Assembly (NCBI RefSeq): GCF_026340655.1
Contig: NZ_JAPEOZ010000001.1
Span: 5,890,001 to 5,954,000 of the forward strand
Reading direction: 5' to 3'
DNA: 64,000 nucleotides
Source of the DNA: Streptomyces sp. NBC_01275
GTDB lineage: Bacteria; Actinomycetota; Actinomycetes; Streptomycetales; Streptomycetaceae
The notes beneath the pieces are model-generated. The model was given only the letters and a program-made list of their open reading frames with translations. It ran no database searches and was not told the origin of the DNA. Every line of letters starts with the position of its first letter. Position 1 is the stretch's first letter. Position numbers and translations under genes: made by a program. This document shows positions 36,810 to 45,519 of the stretch, one piece after another.

Positions 36810-37583
36810 TTACTGAGGGCCGTACTTCCGTCCCGTCTTCGAGCTGATCCCGCCCAGCAGCGACCGGGGCGTCACCTTCACCAGCCCCATCAGCGCCTTG
36901 TACCGCGGATCCGGGATCGACAGCGACTTTCCGCGCGCCAGATCCTGCAGCGCCGCCGCGACCAGCTTGTCCGCGTCCAGCCACATCCAGCCCGGGATGT
37001 TGTCCGTCCCCATTCCGGCCCGCTCATGGAACTCGGTCCGCACGAAGCCCGGGCACAGCGCCATCAGCCGCACCCCGCTGCCCGCCAGATCGCGCGCCGC
37101 TCCCTGCGTGAACTGCACGACCCACGCCTTCGACGCCCCGTACGTCCCCCGCGGCACGAAGGCCGCCACGGACGCCACGTTCACCACACCCCCGCGCCCG
37201 CGCTCCCGCATCGCCGCGCTCGCCGCCGACGTCAGCCGCAGCACCGCCTCGCAGTGCACCTTGAGCATCTTCAGCTCATCGGCCATCGATACGTCGAGAT
37301 AGCGGCCCTTGTTGCCGAAGCCGGCGTTGTTGATCAGCAGGTCGACGGGGTTCTTGCGGTCGCCGAGCCGGGCGGCCACCGCCTCGATGCCCTCGTCCGT
37401 GGCGAGGTCGGCGGCGCGCACCTCCGCCTCGATGCCGTGCCGGTCGTGCAGTTCGGTCGCCTGCTCGCGCAGCCGCTTGGTGTCGCGTGCCACGAGGACG
37501 AGATCATGCCCGTCCGCCGCCAGCCGCCGCGCGAACGCGGCGCCGATGCCCGCGGTCGAACCCGTGATGAGAGCCGTTGTCAT
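36810..37583 (-). CDS. Short-chain dehydrogenase/reductase
   Basis: The 257-residue classical SDR has the cofactor motif TGSTAGIGAAFARRLA near its start, NNAG (LLINNAGFGNKG) and the YGASK catalytic pair with a preceding Ser. The TGxxxGIG and LVARD pattern suggests NADP preference. It resembles DltE-type SDRs that act on lipid or steroid-like substrates, but the substrate cannot be fixed. ATG 37581-37583 appears leaderless. Confidence 0.88.
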   Translation of the reverse strand: MTTALITGSTAGIGAAFARRLAADGHDLVLVARDTKRLREQATELHDRHGIEAEVRAADLATDEGIEAVAARLGDRKNPVDLLINNAGFGNKGRYLDVSMADELKMLKVHCEAVLRLTSAASAAMRERGRGGVVNVASVAAFVPRGTYGASKAWVVQFTQGAARDLAGSGVRLMALCPGFVRTEFHERAGMGTDNIPGWMWLDADKLVAAALQDLARGKSLSIPDPRYKALMGLVKVTPRSLLGGISSKTGRKYGPQ

Positions 37584-37589
37584 GGCAGA

Positions 37590-37595
37590 AGGTTA
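37590..37595 (-). promoter_or_regulatory. -10 box of leaderless SDR promoter
   Basis: TAACCT on the minus strand precedes the ATG at 37583 by six bases, with no ribosome-binding site. Confidence 0.5.
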
Positions 37596-37678
37596 GTGAC
37601 CCGGAGTGCGGACGTCCGTTCTCTGCACGCGCCCTCCCGAAGGTGAAGACCCCGTGGACACCCACCCGTGACGGCGCT

Positions 37679-38371
37679 TCAGCCGCCGTACGCCCCGCCC
37701 TGCTTCGCGCCGTACTTCTCGACGTACTCCCGGGCCGCCGCCAGCGCCTCCGGATGCAGTGCCTCGCCCGCCGCGAGCAGTCGGGGCAGCAGCTCACGGT
37801 GTGTGGTGGTGGCCTGGAACCCCATCCGCGCCGTCACCTCGTGCTCCGGCACGTGGACGATCTCGACCGGATCCCCCGCGCGGACCTCGCCCGGCGCGAT
37901 CACTCGCAGATACGCGCCCGTCGCGGCCTTCTGCGTGAACCGCTTGACCCACCGCTGCTCACCCATATGGCCCTGGAAGGTGAGGCAGGGTATCCGTCCG
38001 CCCGTCACCTCCAGGATCACCTCCGCGCCGATCCGCCAGCGCTCGCCGATCCGCGCCCCGGACACGTCCAGTCCGGCGGTGGTGAGGTTCTCGCCGAACG
38101 CGCCGTTGGCCAGCGGGCGTCCCAGTTCGCGCTCCCAGTCGTCGAGGTCCTCGCGCGCCACGGCGTACACCGCCTGGTCGGCGCCGCCGTGATGGCGCAG
38201 GTCGCACACCGCGTCCCCGGCGAGCCCGCTCGCCCCGACCCCCTTCGGTCCGGGCGCCGAGATTCGCACGGACCCCTCGACGGGCCGCTTGTCGATACCG
38301 GTCAGCCCCTGCGGCTGATCGGTGTAAGGCACGGCCTTCGGACGACCCAGATTCACGGACAGAAGCCTCAT
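37679..38371 (-). CDS. MOSC-domain protein
   Basis: The 230-residue protein starts MRLLSVNLGRPKAVPYT at 38369-38371 and shows the YiiM-like MOSC pattern: GDAVCDLRHHGGADQAVYAVAREDLDDWE, FGENLTTAGLDVSGARIGERW and CLTFQGHMGE. The invariant cysteine expected in the molybdenum-cofactor-binding domain is present in PCLTF. It probably handles sulfurated molybdenum cofactor or reduces N-hydroxylated compounds. It is leaderless and divergent from a LysR regulator 80 bp away. Confidence 0.88.
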   Translation of the reverse strand: MRLLSVNLGRPKAVPYTDQPQGLTGIDKRPVEGSVRISAPGPKGVGASGLAGDAVCDLRHHGGADQAVYAVAREDLDDWERELGRPLANGAFGENLTTAGLDVSGARIGERWRIGAEVILEVTGGRIPCLTFQGHMGEQRWVKRFTQKAATGAYLRVIAPGEVRAGDPVEIVHVPEHEVTARMGFQATTTHRELLPRLLAAGEALHPEALAAAREYVEKYGAKQGGAYGG

Positions 38372-38377
38372 GTCCGA

Positions 38378-38383
38378 ACGGTA
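38378..38383 (-). promoter_or_regulatory. -10 box of leaderless MOSC promoter
   Basis: TACCGT on the minus strand lies six bases before the ATG at 38371. The divergent LysR -10 box is about 60 bp away. Confidence 0.5.
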
Positions 38384-38432
38384 GGCCACCGAAGGTCAAA
38401 GTGTCGACGCATTATTCGCCGACGCATCCAAG

Positions 38433-38457
38433 GATCACTTATGCTCAGGAAGTGATC
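38433..38457. promoter_or_regulatory. Inverted repeat overlapping -10 box and start codon of the LysR gene
   Basis: GATCACTT (38433-38440) and AAGTGATC (38450-38457) are perfect arms around nine bases containing the -10 box. The GTG start is inside the right arm. It is probably an autoregulatory operator. Confidence 0.65.
38440..38445 (+). promoter_or_regulatory. -10 box of leaderless LysR promoter
   Basis: TATGCT lies six bases before the GTG at 38452. No ribosome-binding site is present. Confidence 0.55.
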
Positions 38458-39360
38458 GAGGCCCGTCATCTCCGTGTCCTGCGCGCCGTGGCCGCCACCG
38501 GCTCCTTCTCGGCGGCGGGGCGTGAGCTGGGCTGCACCCAGCCTGCCGTCAGCCAGCAGATGAAGGCCCTGGAGGCGTCCGTCGGCACGCCCCTGCTGAT
38601 CCGCAGCGGCCGCGAGATGCGCCTGACCCAGGCGGGCGAGGCCCTCGTACGGCATGCGGTCGGCATCCTCTCCGGACTCACCGCCGCCGAGGAGGAGGTC
38701 GCCGCCATCGCCGGCCTGCGCGCCGGCCGGGTCCGCCTGGTCTCCTTCCCCAGCGGCAGCTCGACCCTCGTCCCCACCGCCCTCGCCGCCCTGCGCGCCG
38801 CCCACCCCGGCACCCGCGTCTCCCTGGAGGAGGCCGAGCCGCCGAACTCCGTGGAGCTGCTGCGCGCCGGCGACTGCGACATCGCCCTCGCCTTCCGCTA
38901 CGAGCGCGCGGCGGGCGGCGCGGGCGGCGAGGAGTGGGACGACCTGGTCGTACGGCCGCTGCTGACGGACCGCCTGGTCGCGCTCGTGCCCGAACGCCAC
39001 CGCCTCGCGCGTGCGCAGTCCCTCGCCATCGGCGAACTGGCCCGGGAGCCCTGGATCGCGGGCTGTCCGCGCTGCCGAGGCCAGCTGGTGGAGGTGTGCG
39101 AGAGCGCGGGCTTCACGCCCCGCATCGACTTCGCGACCGACGACTACCCGGCGGTGGTCGGCCTGGTGGGCGCGGGCCTGGGCGTCGCCGTCCTGCCCCA
39201 GCTCGCGACCGAGTCCGTACGGCCCCGAGGGGCGCGCGCGGTGACGCTGGAGCCGGCGGTGCGGCGGGAGATCGTGGCGCTCACCCTGCCGGATCTGGCC
39301 CAGGTGCCGGCGGTGGCGGCGACGCTGGAGCAGCTGGAGCGGGCCGCGGCGCGCCCCTGA
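38452..39360 (+). CDS. LysR-family transcriptional regulator
   Basis: The 302-residue protein begins IEARHLRVLRAVAATGSFSAAGRELGCTQPAVSQQ, a standard LysR winged helix, when the GTG at 38452 is used. An upstream ATG at 38401 would add an unrelated 17-residue stretch. The effector domain spans about residues 90-295 with LVALVPERHRLA and ACGP-like AGLGVAVLPQLA. It is divergent from the MOSC gene, its likely target along with itself. Confidence 0.9.
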   Translation: MIEARHLRVLRAVAATGSFSAAGRELGCTQPAVSQQMKALEASVGTPLLIRSGREMRLTQAGEALVRHAVGILSGLTAAEEEVAAIAGLRAGRVRLVSFPSGSSTLVPTALAALRAAHPGTRVSLEEAEPPNSVELLRAGDCDIALAFRYERAAGGAGGEEWDDLVVRPLLTDRLVALVPERHRLARAQSLAIGELAREPWIAGCPRCRGQLVEVCESAGFTPRIDFATDDYPAVVGLVGAGLGVAVLPQLATESVRPRGARAVTLEPAVRREIVALTLPDLAQVPAVAATLEQLERAAARP

Positions 39361-39436
39361 CCTCGTCGAAGTCGTGACGGCAGAGAGAACGGCGAGCACC
39401 TACGCGTGCCCGCCGCTTGGTTGCAGAAACGTTCCT

Positions 39437-39766
39437 TCACGTGTTCGAAGCGGTGTCCCTCACGCCGGTCGACGCCGTCACCAGGCGGTTGCGCGCCCGT
39501 CCCATGAGCTCCTCGCGCTCGTCCTCGGTCAATCCGCCCCACACGCCGTACGGCTCACGTACGGCCAGTGCGTGCGCCGCGCACTGCGCGCGGACCGGAC
39601 ACCTCATGCAGACCTCCTTGGCCGAGTTCTCTCGAGCGCTCCGAGCCGCCCCGCGCTCACCCTCCGGATGGAAGAAGAGCGAACTGTCCACCCCGCGGCA
39701 GGCAGCCAGGAGCTGCCAGTCCCACAGGTCAGCGTTCGGTCCGGGAAGGCGGGAGAAATCTGCCAT
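39437..39766 (-). CDS. whiD: WhiB-like sporulation regulator WhiD
   Basis: This iron-sulfur transcription regulator is required for late sporulation in S. coelicolor and is the orthologue of mycobacterial WhiB3. The 109-residue product carries the four cluster cysteines (Cys23, Cys53, Cys56, Cys62, with CMRC spacing) and the GVWGG turn at about residues 74-78, followed by a basic C-terminus. It is assigned as WhiD from sequence and its divergent position next to bldM. The ribosome-binding site AAGGGG precedes the ATG by about eight bases. Confidence 0.95.
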   Translation of the reverse strand: MADFSRLPGPNADLWDWQLLAACRGVDSSLFFHPEGERGAARSARENSAKEVCMRCPVRAQCAAHALAVREPYGVWGGLTEDEREELMGRARNRLVTASTGVRDTASNT

Positions 39767-40146
39767 TGCGTGACCCCTTGTAGCCGTTCTGAGCGGATAC
39801 GGTGCCCACGACCGTACAACTACGATCTAAGGAGATGAAAATATGACTCATTGCGAATCTAGCCTCAGACACCAGTAAAAGGGAAGAAATAGGGCCGAAT
39901 GGGGCATGGGTTGTGATGAAAGCTTGAGGGTCCGCGCGGCTGTCTCCACCGTGTCCGCCCCCTCACGTAGAGTGCCGAAGAATGCACGCAGCCCCGTAAC
40001 TCTTTCGAGTGACCGTCGTTGAGAGTGCGGAGGCGGTTGAAAACACAAACGCTCGGACAGGCGTCCGAGACGGTCGACCGCACAGGTGACGATTTCGTAC
40101 CAGCCTGGAGGCACAAGGTGACGCGCATCAGCTGCGGAGGGCGGCC
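39767..40146. other. whiD-bldM intergenic regulatory region
   Basis: This 380-bp gap is less GC-rich than its surroundings near 39780-39900. It holds the sigma-BldN-type promoter of bldM at 39995-40022 and presumably the whiD promoter(s) on the minus strand. A possible 11-codon peptide (39843-39878) with AAGGAG before it has no other support. No further gene is seen. Confidence 0.7.
39995..40022 (+). promoter_or_regulatory. sigma-BldN promoter of bldM
   Basis: CGTAAC (39995-40000), 16 bp, then CGTTGA (40017-40022) is identical to the bldM p1 sequence I remember as the reference sigma-BldN promoter. It lies about 125 bp upstream of the bldM start. Confidence 0.85.
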
Positions 40147-40758
40147 ATGACATCCGTCCTCGTCTGCGACGACTCCCCGCTTGCCCGAGAGGCGCTCCGC
40201 CGCGCGGTCGCGACCGTGCCCGGCGTCGAGCGCGTGACGACGGCGGCCAACGGCGAGGAAGTTCTCCGCCGCTGGGGCGCCGACCGCTCGGACCTGATTC
40301 TGATGGACGTACGCATGCCCGGACTGGGCGGCGTCGAGACGGTTCGGCGGCTGCTGTCCGCCGACCCCGGTGCGCGCATCATCATGCTCACCGTCGCCGA
40401 GGACCTGGACGGCGTCGCCCTCGCGGTGGCCGCCGGCGCCCGCGGCTATCTGCACAAGGACGCCTCGCGCGCCGAACTGCGCGCGACCGTCACCCAGGCG
40501 CTCGCCGACCCCACCTGGCGACTGGCCCCCCGTCGGCTGCGCTCGGCCGAGATGGGCGCCGCGCCCACGCTCACCGCGCGTGAGATCCAGGTCCTCGAAG
40601 GCATGAGCCACGGCCGCTCCAACGCGGAGATCGGCCGTGAGCTGTTCCTCTCCGAGGACACCGTCAAGACGCACGCCCGACGGCTCTTCAAGAAGCTCGG
40701 CGCATCGGACCGCGCACACGCCGTGGCGCTCGGCTTCCGGTGGGGGCTGGTCCGCTAG
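40147..40758 (+). CDS. bldM: Atypical response regulator BldM
   Basis: BldM activates genes for aerial hyphae and, with WhiI, for late sporulation. The 203-residue protein has a receiver domain (about 1-120) with Asp8/Asp9, Asp54 (LILMDVRMPG) and Lys in GYLHKDAS. A LuxR-type helix-turn-helix follows (about 138-200, LTAREIQVLEGMSHGRSNAEIGREL). Length and sequence fit S. coelicolor BldM, where I recall mutation of Asp54 having no effect. GGAGGG precedes the ATG. Transcription is expected from the sigma-BldN promoter upstream. Confidence 0.97.
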   Translation: MTSVLVCDDSPLAREALRRAVATVPGVERVTTAANGEEVLRRWGADRSDLILMDVRMPGLGGVETVRRLLSADPGARIIMLTVAEDLDGVALAVAAGARGYLHKDASRAELRATVTQALADPTWRLAPRRLRSAEMGAAPTLTAREIQVLEGMSHGRSNAEIGRELFLSEDTVKTHARRLFKKLGASDRAHAVALGFRWGLVR

Positions 40759-40850
40759 GACCTGCCCGGCACGTCCCGCTGGTCCGGCCGTCCTGCCCGC
40801 CCGGCACGTCCGCCCGGCACGGCCTGCCTGTCCGGCGCCCGTCCCTCCCG

Positions 40851-40877
40851 CCTCTCCGGCAGGACCCGCCGGAGAGG
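40851..40877 (+). terminator. Hairpin downstream of bldM
   Basis: Perfect 10-base arms CCTCTCCGGC and GCCGGAGAGG flank the loop AGGACCC. It lies 93 bp after the bldM stop and just before the 52-bp palindrome. Confidence 0.65.
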
Positions 40878-40896
40878 TCCTGCGGGCCCGTCTCCG

Positions 40897-40948
40897 CGTC
40901 CCCCGGCCCACGTTCCCGGACCGGTCCGGGAACGTGGGCCGGGGGACG
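40897..40948. repeat. Perfect 52-bp palindrome without spacer
   Basis: The left 26-base arm (40897-40922) begins CGTCCCCCGGCCC and ends TCCCGGACC. The right arm (40923-40948) is its exact reverse complement. It could act as a strong terminator for bldM or a cruciform-forming site. Its length and perfection are unusual. The surrounding 40759-41242 gap otherwise holds only one doubtful small reading frame. Confidence 0.9.
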
Positions 40949-41055
40949 GGGTCGAGGACGCCTTCACGGGACGATCTTGGGCCGTCCGGCGTATACGAGC
41001 CGGGTCGCGAGCCGTGTTCGGAGTCGCCTTTCATCCAGCGGAGGGGAGCCGGGGC

Positions 41056-41268
41056 ATGAGCGAACCTTCCTGCTCAGACGGGGTGGAGAGCCCCGCGGAG
41101 AACCCCGCCCGCCGCACGGTGGACGGGGGTGGCACAGGGCCTCGTCGAGCGCCCGCTGCTCGTTTCGCCGCGGATGCCGCATCCTTGAGGTGTGGAGTTC
41201 CTCGGGGACGAGTCGGTCGAGCGGGAGGGGAGGGCGCAGGGGATGAGTTCCGGCGCACCTGCTCATAA
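41056..41268 (+). CDS. Doubtful small open reading frame before the sigma gene
   Basis: A 70-codon frame opening [20 protein letters not shown] has GGAGGGGAG 7-15 bases upstream. It overlaps the sigma factor's 5' end in another frame, lacks recognisable domains, and is Arg/Gly-rich at its end. It may be only the leader of the sigma transcript. Confidence 0.2.
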   Translation: MSEPSCSDGVESPAENPARRTVDGGGTGPRRAPAARFAADAASLRCGVPRGRVGRAGGEGAGDEFRRTCS

Positions 41269-41920
41269 CGCTTCGGTGCACAACGACGGGCACGGTGCCG
41301 CGGCCCCTCCGGCCGCAGGGCACCATGGACCGATGCGCGATGACGAGGCGGTCACTGCCGTGGGGACGATCGGGGCACTCGTCCATCGCGCCGTAGACGG
41401 CGACGAACAGGCCACCCACGACCTGCTCGCCCACGTCCACCCCCTGGCGCTGCGCTACTGCCGCACCCGGCTGTCCCGGCTGCCCGGCGACGCGCGCCAC
41501 TTCGTGGAGGACCTCGCCCAGGAGGTCTGCGTCGCGGTCCTCCTCGCCCTGCCCCGCTACCGCGACACGGGCAGGCCCTTCGAGGCCTTCGTCTTCGCCA
41601 TCGCCGCCCACAAGGTCGCCGACCTCCAGCGCGCCGCCATGCGCCACCCGGGCTCCACGGCGGTCCCGTCGGACGAGATGCCCGAGCGGCCCGACGACTC
41701 CCTCGGCCCCGAGGAGCGCGCCCTGCTCAGCAGCGACGCCGAATGGGCGAAGAAACTGCTGGCCAACCTGCCCGACAACCAGCGGGAGCTGCTCCTGCTG
41801 CGCATCGCCGTGGGGCTCACGGCAGAGGAGACCGGCCAGATGTTGGGAATGTCACCCGGCGCGGTCCGCGTGGCCCAGCACCGGGCGCTGAGCAGGCTGC
41901 GAGCACTCGCAGAGCAGTAG
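41243..41920 (+). CDS. ECF sigma factor, SigD/ShbA-like
   Basis: The 225-residue protein has a His/Ala-rich N-terminus, then sigma region 2 ([35 protein letters not shown]...[17 protein letters not shown]) and region 4 ([49 protein letters not shown]). Position between the bldM/whiD pair and guaB matches SigD of Mycobacterium, whose Streptomyces counterpart ShbA is reported to drive hrdB. No anti-sigma gene is adjacent. ATG 41243 was chosen for the AGGGGAGGG upstream; GTG 41192 or ATG 41334 are alternatives. Confidence 0.85.
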   Translation: MSSGAPAHNASVHNDGHGAAAPPAAGHHGPMRDDEAVTAVGTIGALVHRAVDGDEQATHDLLAHVHPLALRYCRTRLSRLPGDARHFVEDLAQEVCVAVLLALPRYRDTGRPFEAFVFAIAAHKVADLQRAAMRHPGSTAVPSDEMPERPDDSLGPEERALLSSDAEWAKKLLANLPDNQRELLLLRIAVGLTAEETGQMLGMSPGAVRVAQHRALSRLRALAEQ

Positions 41921-42064
41921 CCGCGCGGCAGCCGCCCCTGCGGTGCCTGCGGTCCCTACGGTTTCGGCCCCTTCGGTGAACAGGGCGCCCGCCGATTCCG
42001 TACGAACATACGAAGCCCGGAGTCACACTCGACCGTGGAATTCGGGAGCCGCGCTTCCCGTTAG

Positions 42065-43609
<1,545 letters not shown>

Positions 43610-43635
43610 CGCGCACGCGCGCGTAGGGCATTCCC

Positions 43636-43668
43636 AAGGGGGCCACGGAGACACTCCGTGGCCCCCTT
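43636..43668 (+). terminator. Terminator after guaB
   Basis: Fifteen-base perfect arms starting AAGGGGGCCACGGAG at 43636 flank an ACA loop, 27 bp after the stop, and end in TTGT. Confidence 0.9.
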
Positions 43669-43725
43669 GTCGTACCCGTCGGCGATACTGGGAGACGCTG
43701 CAACGCATCAGGGAAAGGCCACAAC

Positions 43726-44850
43726 GTGACTGAGATCGAGATCGGGCGCGGCAAGCGCGGCCGCCGGGCGTACGCCTTCGACGACATCGCCGTCGTCCCC
43801 AGCCGCCGTACGCGGGACCCGAAGGAGGTCTCGATCGCCTGGCAGATCGACGCCTACCGCTTCGAGCTGCCCTTCCTGGCCGCCCCCATGGACTCGGTCG
43901 TCTCCCCGGCCACCGCGATCCGCATCGGCGAGCTCGGCGGCCTCGGCGTCCTCAACCTCGAGGGCCTGTGGACACGCTACGAGGACCCGCAGCCGCTGCT
44001 CGACGAGATCGCCGAGCTGGACGCGGACACCGCGACCCGCCGCCTCCAGGAGATCTACGCCGCCCCCATCAAGGAGGAGCTGATCGGGCAGCGCATCAAG
44101 GAGGTGCGCGACTCGGGCGTGGTCACCGCCGCCGCGCTCTCCCCGCAGCGCACGGCCCAGTTCTCCAAGGCCGTCGTCGACGCGGGCGTGGACATCTTCG
44201 TCATCCGCGGCACGACGGTCTCGGCGGAGCACGTCTCCGGCTCGCACGAGCCGCTGAACCTGAAGCAGTTCATCTACGAACTCGACGTCCCGGTGATCGT
44301 CGGCGGCTGCGCCACCTACACCGCGGCCCTGCACCTGATGCGCACCGGCGCGGCGGGCGTGCTCGTCGGCTTCGGCGGCGGCGCGGCGCACACCACGCGC
44401 AACGTGCTGGGCATCCAGGTCCCGATGGCCACGGCGGTCGCCGACGTGGCCGCCGCCCGCCGGGACTACATGGACGAGTCCGGCGGCCGGTATGTGCACG
44501 TGATCGCGGACGGCGGCGTCGGCTGGTCCGGCGACCTGCCCAAGGCGATCGCCTGCGGCGCCGACTCCGTGATGATGGGCTCCCCGCTCGCGCGCGCGAC
44601 CGACGCGCCGGGCCGGGGCAACCACTGGGGCATGGAGGCCGTCAACGAGGAGCTGCCGCGCGGCAAGAAGGTCGACCTCGGCACCGTCGGCACCATCGAG
44701 GAGGTCCTCACGGGCCCGTCCCACACGCCCGACGGCTCGATGAACTTCTTCGGCGCCCTGCGCCGCGCCATGGCCACCACCGGCTACAGCGAACTGAAGG
44801 AGTTCCAGCGCGTCGAGGTGACGGTCGCGGACTCGGTGCACCGACGGTAG
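43726..44850 (+). CDS. guaB3: GuaB3 family IMP-dehydrogenase-related protein
   Basis: The 374-residue TIM-barrel protein lacks the CBS insert and starts at GTG with GGGAAAGG upstream. Conserved segments are FLAAPMDSVVSPATAIRIGELGGLG and YVHVIADGGVGWSGDLPKAIACGADSVMMGSPLA. At the position of the IMPDH catalytic Cys the loop reads GFGGGAAHTTRNVLG, so that cysteine appears to be replaced. Actinobacteria usually keep this paralogue next to guaB. I do not know its precise activity here. Confidence 0.92.
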   Translation: MTEIEIGRGKRGRRAYAFDDIAVVPSRRTRDPKEVSIAWQIDAYRFELPFLAAPMDSVVSPATAIRIGELGGLGVLNLEGLWTRYEDPQPLLDEIAELDADTATRRLQEIYAAPIKEELIGQRIKEVRDSGVVTAAALSPQRTAQFSKAVVDAGVDIFVIRGTTVSAEHVSGSHEPLNLKQFIYELDVPVIVGGCATYTAALHLMRTGAAGVLVGFGGGAAHTTRNVLGIQVPMATAVADVAAARRDYMDESGGRYVHVIADGGVGWSGDLPKAIACGADSVMMGSPLARATDAPGRGNHWGMEAVNEELPRGKKVDLGTVGTIEEVLTGPSHTPDGSMNFFGALRRAMATTGYSELKEFQRVEVTVADSVHRR

Positions 44851-44875
44851 TCCCGTAGTGCCGTAGACGGTCGAG

Positions 44876-44915
44876 AGGGGCCGGTCAGCTCACTTGGGTG
44901 AGCTGACCGGCCCCT
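44876..44915 (+). terminator. Terminator after guaB3
   Basis: Eighteen-base perfect arms beginning AGGGGCCGGTCAGCTCAC flank a TTGG loop, 26 bp after the stop, and are followed by TCT. Confidence 0.92.
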
Positions 44916-45043
44916 TCTGCGTGCTCGGACGGACCTGAGGCGCGTGGGTGTGGGTCGGGGGCGCGCGGTTGCGTTCAGGGCGGATACGGGCTGGTCAGGT
45001 GGGTCGCGGGCGATAGCGTCCGGAGTGGCGCCCCGGTTGTGTG

Positions 45044-45156
45044 GGGTGCCCCCTTCCAAGGACATCGTTCCGGACCCCGGCCCTCGGGGCCCGGCCCGAG
45101 TTCCTGAACGAGCCGTCCACCGGGCCATCTGGGCGGCGTGGTGGAAGGGGGCACCC
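45044..45156 (+). promoter_or_regulatory. Long-range stem that would hide the ribosome-binding site of the 31-codon frame
   Basis: GGGTGCCCCCTTCCA (45044-45058) is the exact reverse complement of the 15 bases at 45142-45156, which contain GGAAGGGGG and end immediately before the ATG at 45157. The 83-nt loop has further GC-rich hairpins. In RNA this would block translation unless opened. Confidence 0.55.
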
Positions 45157-45252
45157 ATGGGACGCCACCGCAAGCCCACCCGCTGGGACCGACTCCGTCT
45201 TCGGATGGTGCAGTGCCGGAGGAGGTGGATCTTGCGTCTTTTCGGATGGTGA
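45157..45252 (+). CDS. Possible 31-residue Arg/Trp-rich peptide
   Basis: ATG 45157 has AAGGGGG six bases upstream and opens a frame beginning MGRHRKPTRWDRLRLR and ending RRRWILRLFGW. Of 31 residues ten are Arg, one Lys, three Trp and only one acidic, so the peptide would be strongly cationic and amphipathic. The last codons overlap the first 106-bp repeat. No homologue is recognised. It may extend upstream in the same frame. Confidence 0.35.
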   Translation: MGRHRKPTRWDRLRLRMVQCRRRWILRLFGW

Positions 45253-45451
45253 GCGGCCGCCCCCAACCACAATAGGGGCGGACACTCCGTGATCCATCCA
45301 GGAGCCTGCCGCAGTGCCCACTGCGGTGGGCTCCACCTGTTTCTATTTCGGACGGTGAGCGGCCGCCCCCAAACACATTAGGGGCGGACACTCCGTGATC
45401 CATCCAGGAGCCTGCCGCAGTGGCCACTGCGGTGGGCCTCACCTGTTTCGT
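45241..45451. repeat. Two tandem copies of a 106-bp structured unit
   Basis: The copies at 45241-45346 and 45347-45451 differ at only about six positions. Each has a CCGCCCC/GGGGCGG hairpin and a second hairpin centred on CCGCAGTG/CACTGCGG. In copy 1 that stem extends through GGAGCC/GGCTCC. A partial match to the unit's first bases occurs at 45200-45210. Confidence 0.85.
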
Positions 45452-45519
45452 ACGTTACCGGCGTGCCGTGCCGTGCGCCACCAGCCCCCGGAGCCCGGGT
45501 CGGCCGCGTGCGCCCCATT

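Larger units (their letters stand above)
44985..45519. other. Structured intergenic element of unknown nature
   Basis: This gap between guaB3 and the convergent 45520 gene holds, in order, a 15-base inverted repeat pair (45044-45058 and 45142-45156), a small basic reading frame (45157-45252) and two tandem copies of a 106-bp unit with hairpins (45241-45451). Base composition is as GC-rich as the chromosome. No known mobile-element gene is seen. It could be a riboregulated peptide locus, a miniature mobile element or structured RNAs. Confidence 0.6.

Noticed and set aside
39843..39878. Eleven-residue peptide in the whiD-bldM gap with AAGGAG upstream.
   Set aside because: No conservation evidence, and it lies in an AT-richer regulatory region where short frames arise easily.
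44985..45454. Insertion sequence or CRISPR array.
   Set aside because: No transposase frame, no target duplication, and only two long adjacent repeats without spacers.
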